A program made the position numbers and the translations under genes. The notes below the pieces were generated by a model. The model was not told the origin of the DNA, made no database searches, and was given only the letters and a program-made list of their open reading frames with translations. Source: Flavobacterium johnsoniae UW101 (lineage in GTDB: Bacteria; Bacteroidota; Bacteroidia; Flavobacteriales; Flavobacteriaceae). Taken from it: a stretch of DNA of 64,000 nucleotides. The DNA lies in the NCBI RefSeq assembly GCF_000016645.1, contig NC_009441.1, positions 124,001-188,000 on the forward strand, written 5' to 3'. Every line of letters starts with the position of its first letter. Position 1 is the first letter of the stretch. Below are positions 35,559 to 43,436 of this stretch, one piece after another.

Positions 35559-35593
35559 TCAACAAAATAACTTTGGACTTTTCAACAAAATAA
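35559..35593 (+). promoter_or_regulatory. 12-bp direct repeat before the SDR/AraC operon
   Basis: TCAACAAAATAA occurs at 35559-35570 and 35582-35593, 23 bp apart. The first copy is followed by TTTG to form TAACTTTG (35568-35575), a -7-like box. A paired site of this spacing is plausible for the AraC regulator encoded in the operon. Confidence 0.5.
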
Positions 35594-35637
35594 ATTCTTG
35601 ATAATCTGTAGAACTTTGCATTATAAAAATACAGCAA

Positions 35638-36678
35638 ATGATACATTCACATCAAAAAGTATTGGTTACCGGCGGAACTGGTTTTGTGGCAATTCACAGT
35701 ATTTTGCAATTACTAAATCGCGGTTATCAGGTTCGAACAACCGTAAGATCTTTAAATAGCAGAGATAAAATATTTGAAATGCTGAAAAATGGCGGTATTA
35801 CAGATTTCAGCCAATTAGAATTTATTGAAACCGATTTAACTTCCGATAAAAACTGGAACGAAGCCATGATGGGCTGTCAATATGTGTTACATATTGCTTC
35901 GCCTATATTTTTGAGACTTCCAAAAAATGAAGACGAAATGATACGCCCTGCTGTCGACGGTACGCTTAGAGTTTTAAAGGCAGCGAGAGACTCTGGTGTA
36001 AAACGTGTTGTTATGACTTCAAATTTTGGCGCTGTAGGCTACAGCCACAAAGACAAAAATTCTCTTATTACCGAAGAAAGCTGGACAGACCCAAACGAAA
36101 AAGGACTTTCGACCTACAATAAATCAAAAGTACTGGCCGAAAAAGCAGCCTGGGATTTTATTGAAAAAAAAGGAGGCGCTCTTGAACTTTCTGTAATTAA
36201 CCCAATGGGAATTTTTGGACCATCTTTAAACGAAGATTTATCAAGCGGTTTTGAGTTACTTAAAAAATTATTAGACGGTTCAATGAAAGCAATTCCAGAT
36301 ATTAGATTAGGAATTGTCGATGTAAGAGATGTTGCCGAACTGCACATTCTAGCAATGGAAAAACCGCAGGCAAAAGGCGAGCGTTTTTTAGCTTTATCCG
36401 GAGGAACAATGTCTTTAATGGAAATTGTAAAACTGCTGAAAGAAAAAATGCCGTATGTAACAACAAAGGCACCAGCAAAATCTTTACCTACCTTTATAAT
36501 ACGCTTATCATCAATATTTAACGATCAGGCAAAAGCAATTTTACCTTTGGTTGGAATTAATCGAAATGCCAGCAATAAAAAAGCAAAAACAATATTAGGC
36601 TGGGTACCGCGCACCAATGAAGAAGCTGTAACAGCTAGTGTAATAAGTCTCATAAAATGGAAAAATCTTAATATCTAA
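35638..36678 (+). CDS. SDR-family NAD(P)-dependent aldehyde reductase / epimerase
   Basis: A 346-residue extended short-chain dehydrogenase of the dihydroflavonol-reductase-like group. The nucleotide-binding motif is VLVTGGTGFVAIHSILQLLN (TGGTGFVA), followed by VLHIASPIF, MTSNFGAVGYSHKD with the active Ser, and the catalytic Tyr/Lys in GLSTYNKSKVLAEKAAWDFI (YxxxK). It most likely reduces aldehydes or ketones with NADPH. It is first in a five-gene unit: a second Rossmann protein lies 4 bp downstream, then MBL hydrolase, AraC regulator and RibD-like reductase. The metabolic target of the unit is unknown. Confidence 0.9.
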   Translation: MIHSHQKVLVTGGTGFVAIHSILQLLNRGYQVRTTVRSLNSRDKIFEMLKNGGITDFSQLEFIETDLTSDKNWNEAMMGCQYVLHIASPIFLRLPKNEDEMIRPAVDGTLRVLKAARDSGVKRVVMTSNFGAVGYSHKDKNSLITEESWTDPNEKGLSTYNKSKVLAEKAAWDFIEKKGGALELSVINPMGIFGPSLNEDLSSGFELLKKLLDGSMKAIPDIRLGIVDVRDVAELHILAMEKPQAKGERFLALSGGTMSLMEIVKLLKEKMPYVTTKAPAKSLPTFIIRLSSIFNDQAKAILPLVGINRNASNKKAKTILGWVPRTNEEAVTASVISLIKWKNLNI

Positions 36679-36682
36679 AGAA

Positions 36683-37330
36683 ATGAAAGTAATCCTGACA
36701 GGCGCAACCGGAATGGTTGGCGAAGGTGTTTTAATAGAATGCCTGAATAATAAAAATATAGAATCAGTATTGTATGTGGGAAGAAAAACCAGCGGAAGAT
36801 CGCATCCTAAATTAACCGAATATCTGGTTTCTGATTTTCTTTCGCTGCAAAGCAATGACAGCAGACTTGCTGGTTATGATGCCTGTTTTTATTGTGCCGG
36901 AATAAGCAGTGTGGGTATGGACGAAACAGAATATACCCATATTACATACGACACAACGATTCATTTTGCAAAAGCCGTATTAAATCAAAACCCAAATCTT
37001 GTTTTCAATTTCGTTTCGGGATTTCACACAGACAGTTCTGAAAAAGGAAAAGTTATGTGGGCGCGCGTAAAAGGAAAAACTGAAAATGCTTTACAAAGAT
37101 TGCCTTTTAGAGCGCAATACAGTTTTCGTCCGGGGTTAATGAAACCAGACAAAGAACAAATACATCTTAAAGGTTTTAATAAATACATCAAATTCCTCTA
37201 CCCTGTTTTGGGATTGTTTTATACCGGATGCGAGATTAGAGAAATAGGACGTGCTATGATTTCTACAGCACAGTTTGGGTATTCTAAAAAAATTCTGGAA
37301 CCAATTGATATTAAAAAAGCCGCGAACTAA
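36683..37330 (+). CDS. NAD(P)H-binding Rossmann protein (atypical SDR)
   Basis: A 215-residue nucleotide-binding protein: MKVILTGATGMVGEGVLIEC gives the Gly-rich loop at the N-terminus, YDACFYCAGISSVGMDETEY follows, and VFNFVSGFHTDSSEKGKVMW (about 113-132) carries the core. The typical active YxxxK is not evident; WARVKGKTENAL occupies that region, so it may be an atypical or non-catalytic SDR. It starts 4 bp after the reductase gene and ends 2 bp before the MBL gene. Confidence 0.85.
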   Translation: MKVILTGATGMVGEGVLIECLNNKNIESVLYVGRKTSGRSHPKLTEYLVSDFLSLQSNDSRLAGYDACFYCAGISSVGMDETEYTHITYDTTIHFAKAVLNQNPNLVFNFVSGFHTDSSEKGKVMWARVKGKTENALQRLPFRAQYSFRPGLMKPDKEQIHLKGFNKYIKFLYPVLGLFYTGCEIREIGRAMISTAQFGYSKKILEPIDIKKAAN

Positions 37331-37332
37331 AA

Positions 37333-38475
37333 ATGAAAAACAGAATTTTTAAAATCCTAAAACGAATGTTTATAGTTATTGCCGTCCTTTTGCTTATTCT
37401 CGCTTTCAGTACTTGGCTCTATATGCAAAAAGCAGTTTTTGGAAGTTTACCTTCTCAAGAAAGCATGGTCAGAATTCAAAAATCAGTTCATTATAAAAAT
37501 GGTGAATTTCAAAATAATACTTACACGCCTACATTTGCTCCCGGTTACACTTTTTGGGGCGTAATAAGAAGTCAGCTTTTTGATAAAACAGTTCCAACCG
37601 AACCTTCTGGTAAAATTCCGTCTGTAAAAAGAGATTTAAAACACCTGCCTGCCAATCAAAATCTTTTAGTTTGGTTTGGGCATTCTTCTTCCTTTTTGCA
37701 GGTTGACGGAAAGAAAATTTTAATCGATCCGGTTTTTAGCAGCAATGCATCGCCGCTGCCAAACAGCGTAAAAGTTTTTGCAGGAACAAATTCGTATCAG
37801 GTACAGGATTTACCAGACATTGATTATCTGCTGATTTCTCACGATCATTACGATCATCTGGATTACCCAACCATTTTAGCATTAAAAGAAAAAGTAAAAA
37901 CCGTAATCTGCGGTCTGGGCGTTGGCGCACATTTTGAACGCTGGGGATATCCTAAAAATAAAATCATCGAAAAAGACTGGAACGATTCTGTTACCGTTGG
38001 GCAGTATTACACCATTCATACGCTTCCGGCAAGACATAAATCAGGACGCGGTTTAAAACAGAACCAATCTTTATGGGTTTCTTTTTTAATTCATTCGCCT
38101 AAAACAAAAATATTCTACAGCGGCGACGGCGGTTACGACACACACTTTGCCGAAATTGGAAAAAAGTTTGGTCCAATTGATATTGCGATTATGGAAAACG
38201 GACAATACAACAAAGCCTGGCATTATATCCACATGCTTCCTGAAGAAACTTTACAAGCTGCAAAAGATCTCAACGCCAAAAGCATGATTCCAGTTCATAA
38301 TTCAAAATTTGCACTTGCCAAACATACCTGGAACGAACCGCTTAATGAAATCAGCCGTTTAAATAAAAAATATCAAATTCCGTTAATTACGCCCGTTATT
38401 GGAGAAATCGTTATTTTTGAGAATCATAAAGTTTTTCCTGAATGGTGGAAAAATAATACTGACAAACCAATTTAA
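37333..38475 (+). CDS. membrane-anchored MBL-fold metallo-hydrolase
   Basis: A 380-residue protein with an N-terminal membrane helix (MFIVIAVLLLILAFSTWLYM, about 13-32) and an NAPE-PLD/UlaG-like metallo-beta-lactamase domain. Metal ligands are present: LLISHDHYDHLDYPTI (HxHxDH), LPARHKSGRGLKQNQSLW with the next His, FYSGDGGYD with the bridging Asp, and MIPVHNSKFAL with the last His. Similar proteins act on phospholipid-like or cyclic substrates, but the substrate here is unknown. It starts 2 bp after the upstream gene and ends 6 bp before the AraC gene, so it is a core operon member. Confidence 0.9.
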   Translation: MKNRIFKILKRMFIVIAVLLLILAFSTWLYMQKAVFGSLPSQESMVRIQKSVHYKNGEFQNNTYTPTFAPGYTFWGVIRSQLFDKTVPTEPSGKIPSVKRDLKHLPANQNLLVWFGHSSSFLQVDGKKILIDPVFSSNASPLPNSVKVFAGTNSYQVQDLPDIDYLLISHDHYDHLDYPTILALKEKVKTVICGLGVGAHFERWGYPKNKIIEKDWNDSVTVGQYYTIHTLPARHKSGRGLKQNQSLWVSFLIHSPKTKIFYSGDGGYDTHFAEIGKKFGPIDIAIMENGQYNKAWHYIHMLPEETLQAAKDLNAKSMIPVHNSKFALAKHTWNEPLNEISRLNKKYQIPLITPVIGEIVIFENHKVFPEWWKNNTDKPI

Positions 38476-38481
38476 TGCCTC

Positions 38482-39282
38482 ATGAAATATACAGAAATTA
38501 AAAGTTGTTATATAGGTCCCGAAATATCGCCGGAACATTTTATTACAGAACATTTCTTTTTGTATCTGGCAAAAGGCACTATTGAAGGTTATGACGGGAT
38601 CAGTAAATACAGCTTAAAACCTGGTGAGTATTGCATTGCCCGAAAAAATCATCTTGCACGATACCACAAACAAAAACAGGATAACGAATTTGAAAAAGTC
38701 GTGGTTATTTTCGATACCCTTTTTTTAAAAGCGTTTGCTGAAAAACATAAAATTAAAGCTCAAAAAAGCGAAGCTGAAGCCGCATTTGTGCAGTTAAAGA
38801 AAACCAATCTGGTTCCAAATTTTATTCTTTCTTTAATGCCGTATTATAATGAAGGAGGCGAAATCGACGAGACATTTTCAAGCATAAAACGCGAGGAACT
38901 TTTATTGATTTTGCTAAAAGAAAACCCTGAACTAACGAATATTTTATTTGATTTCGCACCACCGGAAAAGATCGATTTAGAAGCATATATGAATCGCAAT
39001 TACAAATTTAATATCAGTATGGAGCGTTTTGCGTATTTAACCGGAAGAAGTATTTCGGCTTTTAAACGTGATTTCGCAGCTATTTTTTCAGATACTCCAA
39101 GCCGATGGCTTATTCAGCGAAGACTCAAAGAAGGCTATTTTTTATTAGAAAAGAAAGGCAGAAAACCTTCGGATATTTATCTTGATCTGGGTTTTGAAGA
39201 TCTCTCCCACTTTTCTTTTGCTTTTAAAAAGAAATACGGAATTTCACCTTCAGATATTTTAAAATTAAACCTAAACAAATGA
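38482..39282 (+). CDS. AraC family transcriptional regulator
   Basis: A 266-residue regulator with a cupin-like N-terminal sensor (FFLYLAKGTIEGYDGISKYS, LKPGEYCIARKNHLARYHKQ) and a C-terminal double HTH (MERFAYLTGRSISAFKRDFA; LGFEDLSHFSFAFKKKYGIS). It overlaps the next gene by 4 bp (ATGA). Because it lies inside the operon that starts at 35638, autoregulation is likely; a 12-bp direct repeat is present upstream of that operon (35559-35593). The ligand is unknown. Confidence 0.92.
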   Translation: MKYTEIKSCYIGPEISPEHFITEHFFLYLAKGTIEGYDGISKYSLKPGEYCIARKNHLARYHKQKQDNEFEKVVVIFDTLFLKAFAEKHKIKAQKSEAEAAFVQLKKTNLVPNFILSLMPYYNEGGEIDETFSSIKREELLLILLKENPELTNILFDFAPPEKIDLEAYMNRNYKFNISMERFAYLTGRSISAFKRDFAAIFSDTPSRWLIQRRLKEGYFLLEKKGRKPSDIYLDLGFEDLSHFSFAFKKKYGISPSDILKLNLNK

Positions 39283-39821
39283 AAAAAGTAGTTTTAAATC
39301 TTGCGGTTACATTAGATGGATTTATTGAAGGTCCAAACGGAGAAGTTGATTGGTGCATAATGGATGAAGACATGAATTTTCCAGCCTTTATTGAAAGCGT
39401 TGACACTATATTTTATGGAAGAATAAGCTACGATGCATGGGGAAATTATGAGGCAGATGAAAATGCTGATTTGGCAGAAAAAGAAATGTGGAATGGAATT
39501 CACTCTAAAAATAAATTTGTTTTTTCGAGCCAAAACAGAAATGATGAAAATGCTGTTTTTATTACTGCAGATCTAATTACCAAAGTAAACGAAATAAAAA
39601 ATCAGCAGGGCAAAGATATCTGGCTGTACGGCGGCGCCAGTCTTATCAAAACCTTTATAAATTTAAACCTTATTGATGTTTACAAAATCTCTGTTCATCC
39701 CATTGTTTTAGGTTCCGGAAAACCTTTATTTGAAAACTTATCAGATCGTATTGGACTGAAACTAATGGATACGCGAGTTTTTAAATCAGGAGTTGTAGAA
39801 CTGACTTATCAGCCGGAATAA
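39279..39821 (+). CDS. dihydrofolate reductase family protein (RibD C-terminal-like)
   Basis: A 180-residue NADPH-dependent reductase-like protein. KKVVLNLAVTLDGFIEGPNG at the N-terminus, TIFYGRISYDAWG, KFVFSSQNR, IWLYGGASLIKTFINLNLID and HPIVLGSGKPLFENL are all hallmarks of the RibD_C/YyaP group rather than true DHFR. Its start overlaps the AraC stop by 4 bp, so it is the last gene of the operon. It probably reduces a small pterin-like or other carbonyl compound; the substrate is unknown. Confidence 0.9.
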   Translation: MKKVVLNLAVTLDGFIEGPNGEVDWCIMDEDMNFPAFIESVDTIFYGRISYDAWGNYEADENADLAEKEMWNGIHSKNKFVFSSQNRNDENAVFITADLITKVNEIKNQQGKDIWLYGGASLIKTFINLNLIDVYKISVHPIVLGSGKPLFENLSDRIGLKLMDTRVFKSGVVELTYQPE

Positions 39822-39872
39822 AACCGAAAATAAAAATAGTTGTATCTTAGCAGAAGTTTAAATTAAAGTACC

Positions 39873-40637
39873 ATGTCAATAACAACAGAAGCAGAATTAA
39901 TTGGAATGAAAAAGGCAAGCGAAGCTGTAGCTTATGCTTTAAGAGAAATGAGAAATTTTGCAAAACCCGGCATATCGACAAAAGAACTGGATGAATACGG
40001 CGGAAAAATACTAAACGATTTAGGAGCAAAATCTGCACCTTACGTAACGTATGGTTTTCCGGGATGGACCTGCATCAGCGTAAATAAAGAATTTTGCCAC
40101 GGCATTCCTTCAGAAAAAAGAATTTTAAAAGAAGGCGATTTAATCAATATCGATGTTTCGGCAGAATTAAACGGTTTCTTTTCAGATAACGGAGGTTCGT
40201 TTGTTATTGGTGAAGATGTAAACCAGCATCAAAAATTAATTGAAGCCTCAAAAGAAATTCTGCATAAAGCCATTCACAATATAAAAGGAGGCGTTCGCAT
40301 TTCTGATATTGGTTTTATAATGGAAACCGAAGCTAAGAAAAGAGGCTATAAAGTCATTAAAAATTTAACCGGTCACGGAATTGGAAGAGGTCTGCATGAA
40401 GAACCACACGAAATAGCCAATTACAGAGATCGTTTTAACCTGACAAGATTTAAGAAAAACTCAGTTGTTGCTATCGAAACTTTTATTTCTACCACTTCTA
40501 CAATTGCCGAAACTCTAAAAGACGGCTGGACAATGGTTGGAAACAAAGGCGGTTTTATGGCACAACACGAACATACAATCATAGTTACAGAAGGAAAACC
40601 AATCATCTTGACAGAAATGAACGGAATCTGGAATTAA
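39873..40637 (+). CDS. map: type I methionine aminopeptidase
   Basis: A 254-residue cytoplasmic metalloprotease that removes the initiator Met. The five metal ligands are visible: Asp in LINIDVSAELNGFFSDNGGS (both), His in LTGHGIGRGLHEEPHEI, Glu in VVAIETFISTT, and Glu in AQHEHTIIVTEGKP. The substrate-side His lies in ISVNKEFCHGIPS. The first metal-Asp loop is slightly different from the housekeeping enzyme and the gene stands alone rather than in the ribosomal-protein cluster, so this is probably a second paralogue. A terminator follows at 40658. Confidence 0.92.
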   Translation: MSITTEAELIGMKKASEAVAYALREMRNFAKPGISTKELDEYGGKILNDLGAKSAPYVTYGFPGWTCISVNKEFCHGIPSEKRILKEGDLINIDVSAELNGFFSDNGGSFVIGEDVNQHQKLIEASKEILHKAIHNIKGGVRISDIGFIMETEAKKRGYKVIKNLTGHGIGRGLHEEPHEIANYRDRFNLTRFKKNSVVAIETFISTTSTIAETLKDGWTMVGNKGGFMAQHEHTIIVTEGKPIILTEMNGIWN

Positions 40638-40657
40638 AAAAATTACATACAAATACA

Positions 40658-40690
40658 AAAAAACTCCATTATTGCTAATGGAGTTTTTTT
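40658..40690. terminator. bidirectional terminator after map
   Basis: AACTCCATTA (40662-40671), a TTGC loop, TAATGGAGTT (40676-40685), with A and T runs on both sides. The next gene is convergent. Confidence 0.92.
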
Positions 40691-40750
40691 ATGTCTTTGA
40701 AAATTCAAAAATAAGATTTAATCTAATTTCTATATGATTTGTAAACTTTT

Positions 40751-41773
40751 TTATTGTTTTTCAAAATAAAGATAATTGGTACTGTTATTTACATCTCGCA
40801 ATCGAATTTGTGAATTATTAAACTCAAACAATTTCCAGCTCTTGTTTAATTTGCTGAGTAACTCTGAACTGAAATTCAGTTTTAATTCCCTAACATTATT
40901 TTGTACGGTGCTTTCCCATTGTCCTGTTTCTGAAATTCCTGCTTTAGTGGCTGTAACAGAATTGTCGCTTTTAAACACAAATGAATAACCGCTGTAAGAC
41001 GAAGTTTTATCAGAATCAGCAAAATAATACGGAATCTGCCAGGAACCTTTTGTAATTACTTCGTTTAGATTAAGTGTTACAATATTATTTTCTGGGCAGT
41101 AATCAATCGCATATTTTATAGCATTTTCGAAATCTAAATTAGTATTAACCGCTTTCGTCTGTCCGTGGTAATCGACTATCGAAATTGGATATTTTAAAGA
41201 AATGTACTGACTGGCGTTGAGGTTTTTTATAAAATTGAAAAACGCCTGATCGCTTATTATAGTTTGAGAACTTCCTATTTGATTAGCACTGTTATAAATA
41301 TTGATAGTGATTGGATAATTAATATTGAGTCCGTTAATTTTAGAAAGAAGATCAGGATATTGATTCCAGTAATCAATTAAAGTATCAAAATCAGCTTCAT
41401 TCGGGATTAGTTTTTCAATGTAATTATAGTAAACCATCGTAACCGGAAAATCTATTTTTACAATATCATCATCGTAATTACTTGCATTAATATTGTCAAT
41501 TACTTTTTGATAATCGGCAGCACTGTTAATGGCAATCTGCGTGTTGTTAACCGTAACCGTGTAAGGAAATTTTATAGTACAATAAGTAGATCCGTCGATT
41601 ATATTATCCTGCACGGTCTGCACCATGGCAACCCTTTGCAGATAAGACGTAAGAGGCGAAGCATTTGTAATGGTTCCTTGCGCCGTATTGTCCTGATCGT
41701 CTGATTCGTTCTGACAGGAAAACAAGAGCAGGAAAATGGCTGCTATTGATAAATATTTTTGAAAAGAAAGCAT
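40751..41773 (-). CDS. lipoprotein with four internal repeats and lipocalin-like C-terminus
   Basis: A 340-residue lipoprotein; the lipobox Cys is residue 20 in IFLLLFSCQNE. Four copies of an about 42-residue unit follow, each opening with [IL]x[FY]P[YVI][TS][VMI]: IKFPYTV (67), IDFPVTM (107), INYPITI (151), LKYPISI (193), and each ending with an Asp-aromatic helix such as DFDTLIDYW. The last 100 residues (WQIPYYFAD, YSGYSFVFKSDNSVTATKAG, IRLRDVNNSTNYLYFEK) look like the lipocalin-type domain of many flavobacterial lipoproteins. A -7 box TACCTTTG lies at 41794-41787 on the minus strand. Function unknown; exposed on a membrane. Confidence 0.82.
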   Translation of the reverse strand: MLSFQKYLSIAAIFLLLFSCQNESDDQDNTAQGTITNASPLTSYLQRVAMVQTVQDNIIDGSTYCTIKFPYTVTVNNTQIAINSAADYQKVIDNINASNYDDDIVKIDFPVTMVYYNYIEKLIPNEADFDTLIDYWNQYPDLLSKINGLNINYPITINIYNSANQIGSSQTIISDQAFFNFIKNLNASQYISLKYPISIVDYHGQTKAVNTNLDFENAIKYAIDYCPENNIVTLNLNEVITKGSWQIPYYFADSDKTSSYSGYSFVFKSDNSVTATKAGISETGQWESTVQNNVRELKLNFSSELLSKLNKSWKLFEFNNSQIRLRDVNNSTNYLYFEKQ

Positions 41774-41912
41774 ATTTATATTTTTACAAAGGTAATAAAA
41801 TTAAAAAACGGTTTTAATAAATTCGGCATCAACGGCTTCTGTTTCATATTTTTAATTCTCGATAATAACAGAAAATAACATCTGATGTTTCTATAAAACA
41901 ATCAGCACCGCG

Positions 41913-41946
41913 TTTACCCTACTTAAACTAAAAACAAATACTTTTG
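41913..41946 (+). promoter_or_regulatory. promoter region of the second ECF cluster with TTTACCCTACTT element
   Basis: TTTACCCTACTT at 41913-41924 and a -7 box TACTTTTG at 41939-41946, 23 bp before the sigma start. The element recurs exactly as its complement after the sigma gene (42487-42498). Confidence 0.5.
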
Positions 41947-41969
41947 CATCGTACCAATCACAAATATAA

Positions 41970-42485
41970 ATGCCAACTAAGAACCAATCAGATACTTGTG
42001 ACGAAATAATCTTTTCGTCCTTTTTTAAAAGCCATGCAAAAGCGCTTCGAAATTTTCTTCTTTACAAGTTTGGCAATATCGAACAGGCAGAAGATATAAC
42101 ACAGGAAGCATTTGTAAAACTTTGGCAGAATTGTGCTTCGGTGCCGCTCGAAAAAGCAAAATCATATATCTATACCATTGCAAACAACAGCAGTCTTAAC
42201 CAGATTGCGCACCAGAAAGTGGTTTTGAAATACGAAAAAAACTTCACCGGTTTAGACAAAACCAATGAAAGCCCGGAATATATTCTGGAAGAAAAACAGT
42301 TTCAGGCAAAACTTTTAAAAGCCATCGAAAACTTAAACGAAAAACAACGCACCGCTTTTTTGATGCACCGAATTGACGGAAAAAAATACAGTGAAATTGC
42401 TGCGGAGTTAAATATTAGCGTAAAGGCGGTAGAAAAACGCATTCATCTTGCGTTGTTAAGCTTACGTAAAGAAATTGATTTATAA
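41970..42485 (+). CDS. ECF RNA polymerase sigma factor (FecI-like)
   Basis: A 171-residue ECF sigma. Region 2: LYKFGNIEQAEDITQEAFVK followed by LWQNC; region 4: LNEKQRTAFLMHRIDGKKYS with the helix-turn-helix EIAAELNISVKAVEKRIHLA. The length is typical. It heads a second sigma/FecR/TonB-receptor cluster 13 kb from the first; the two sigma factors differ strongly, so they are not a recent duplication. Matching GTAGGGTAAA-type elements lie on both sides of the gene. Confidence 0.93.
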   Translation: MPTKNQSDTCDEIIFSSFFKSHAKALRNFLLYKFGNIEQAEDITQEAFVKLWQNCASVPLEKAKSYIYTIANNSSLNQIAHQKVVLKYEKNFTGLDKTNESPEYILEEKQFQAKLLKAIENLNEKQRTAFLMHRIDGKKYSEIAAELNISVKAVEKRIHLALLSLRKEIDL

Positions 42486-42486
42486 A

Positions 42487-42498
42487 AAGTAGGGTAAA
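42487..42498 (+). promoter_or_regulatory. AAGTAGGGTAAA element between sigma and FecR genes
   Basis: AAGTAGGGTAAA at 42487-42498 is the exact reverse complement of TTTACCCTACTT at 41913-41924. A related TGGTAGGGTTAT lies at about 46039-46050. It is a candidate recognition element of this ECF system. Confidence 0.45.
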
Positions 42499-42536
42499 AT
42501 AAGTTCTAATTGTTTTAATTATAATAGTACGATAAA

Positions 42537-43436
42537 ATGAAAAAAAATCGCTTATTGGCAAAATGGCTCAACGATGATTTATCTCCGGATGAATTGGCAG
42601 CATTTGAGGCAAGTCCGGATTTTGAAAAATATCAAAAAATCAAGAATTATACAGCTCATTTAGAGGTTGGAGATCTTGATGAAAACGCTATGCTGTCGAA
42701 TATTTTGAGTCAGAAAAAAACAGCTCCAAAAGTTGTACCGCTATACAAAAAATGGGCTTTTAGAGCCGCTGCAATATTTGTTCTCGCATTGGCAGTAACT
42801 TTTGTAATGCAGTTTTTTGTGCCTGAGACTGAAACAGCCGATTTTGGAAAAAGAACCACTTTTTCATTACCGGATAATTCAGAAGTAGTATTGAATTCAG
42901 GTTCTGAAATACAGTATAAAAAATGGAACTGGGACAACAGCAGGCATTTAGAATTAAAAGGCGAAGCTTATTTTAGAGTAGCCAAAGGCCGAAAATTTGA
43001 AGTAGAAACCCGTCTTGGAAAAGTAACGGTTTTAGGAACCCAGTTTAATGTAAAAACCAGAAAAAACAGGTTTGATGTAGTGTGTTATGAAGGACGTGTA
43101 AAAGTAAATTATAACAATACCCAAATTTTATTAACCCACGGGCAAAGCGTAAGTTTTGAAAACGGAAAACAGGTTAACCTGACTGTAAATACATCAAAAC
43201 CGGAATGGATTGACAATCAAATAGGGTTTTATAAAGAAAATATCAGAAGTCTTCTGGATGAAGTTGAAAGACAATATAACATTAAGATCGAATTAAATAC
43301 AAAAGATACAACATCATTATTTACAGGGAAATTACCCGCTAAAGATTTAAATACAGCTTTGCAGATTATTAGTACAACATATCATTTAGAGGCTAAACAA
43401 GTCTCGAAAAATAAAATAATATTTGACGAAAAATAA
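42537..43436 (+). CDS. FecR family anti-sigma/sensor protein
   Basis: A 299-residue inner-membrane protein. The N-terminal cytoplasmic part (LLAKWLNDDLSPDELAAFEA) is followed by a membrane helix (WAFRAAAIFVLALAVTFVMQ, about 77-96), the FecR domain (TTFSLPDNSEVVLNSGSEIQ, GEAYFRVAKGRKFEVETRLG, VTVLGTQFNVKTRKN) and the C-terminal DUF4974-type domain (SLLDEVERQYNIKIELNTKD to FTGKLPAKDLNTALQIIST). It is complete, and its stop is directly followed by the receptor ATG (0 bp). Since that receptor is frameshifted, the input to this FecR may be lost. Confidence 0.93.
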   Translation: MKKNRLLAKWLNDDLSPDELAAFEASPDFEKYQKIKNYTAHLEVGDLDENAMLSNILSQKKTAPKVVPLYKKWAFRAAAIFVLALAVTFVMQFFVPETETADFGKRTTFSLPDNSEVVLNSGSEIQYKKWNWDNSRHLELKGEAYFRVAKGRKFEVETRLGKVTVLGTQFNVKTRKNRFDVVCYEGRVKVNYNNTQILLTHGQSVSFENGKQVNLTVNTSKPEWIDNQIGFYKENIRSLLDEVERQYNIKIELNTKDTTSLFTGKLPAKDLNTALQIISTTYHLEAKQVSKNKIIFDEK

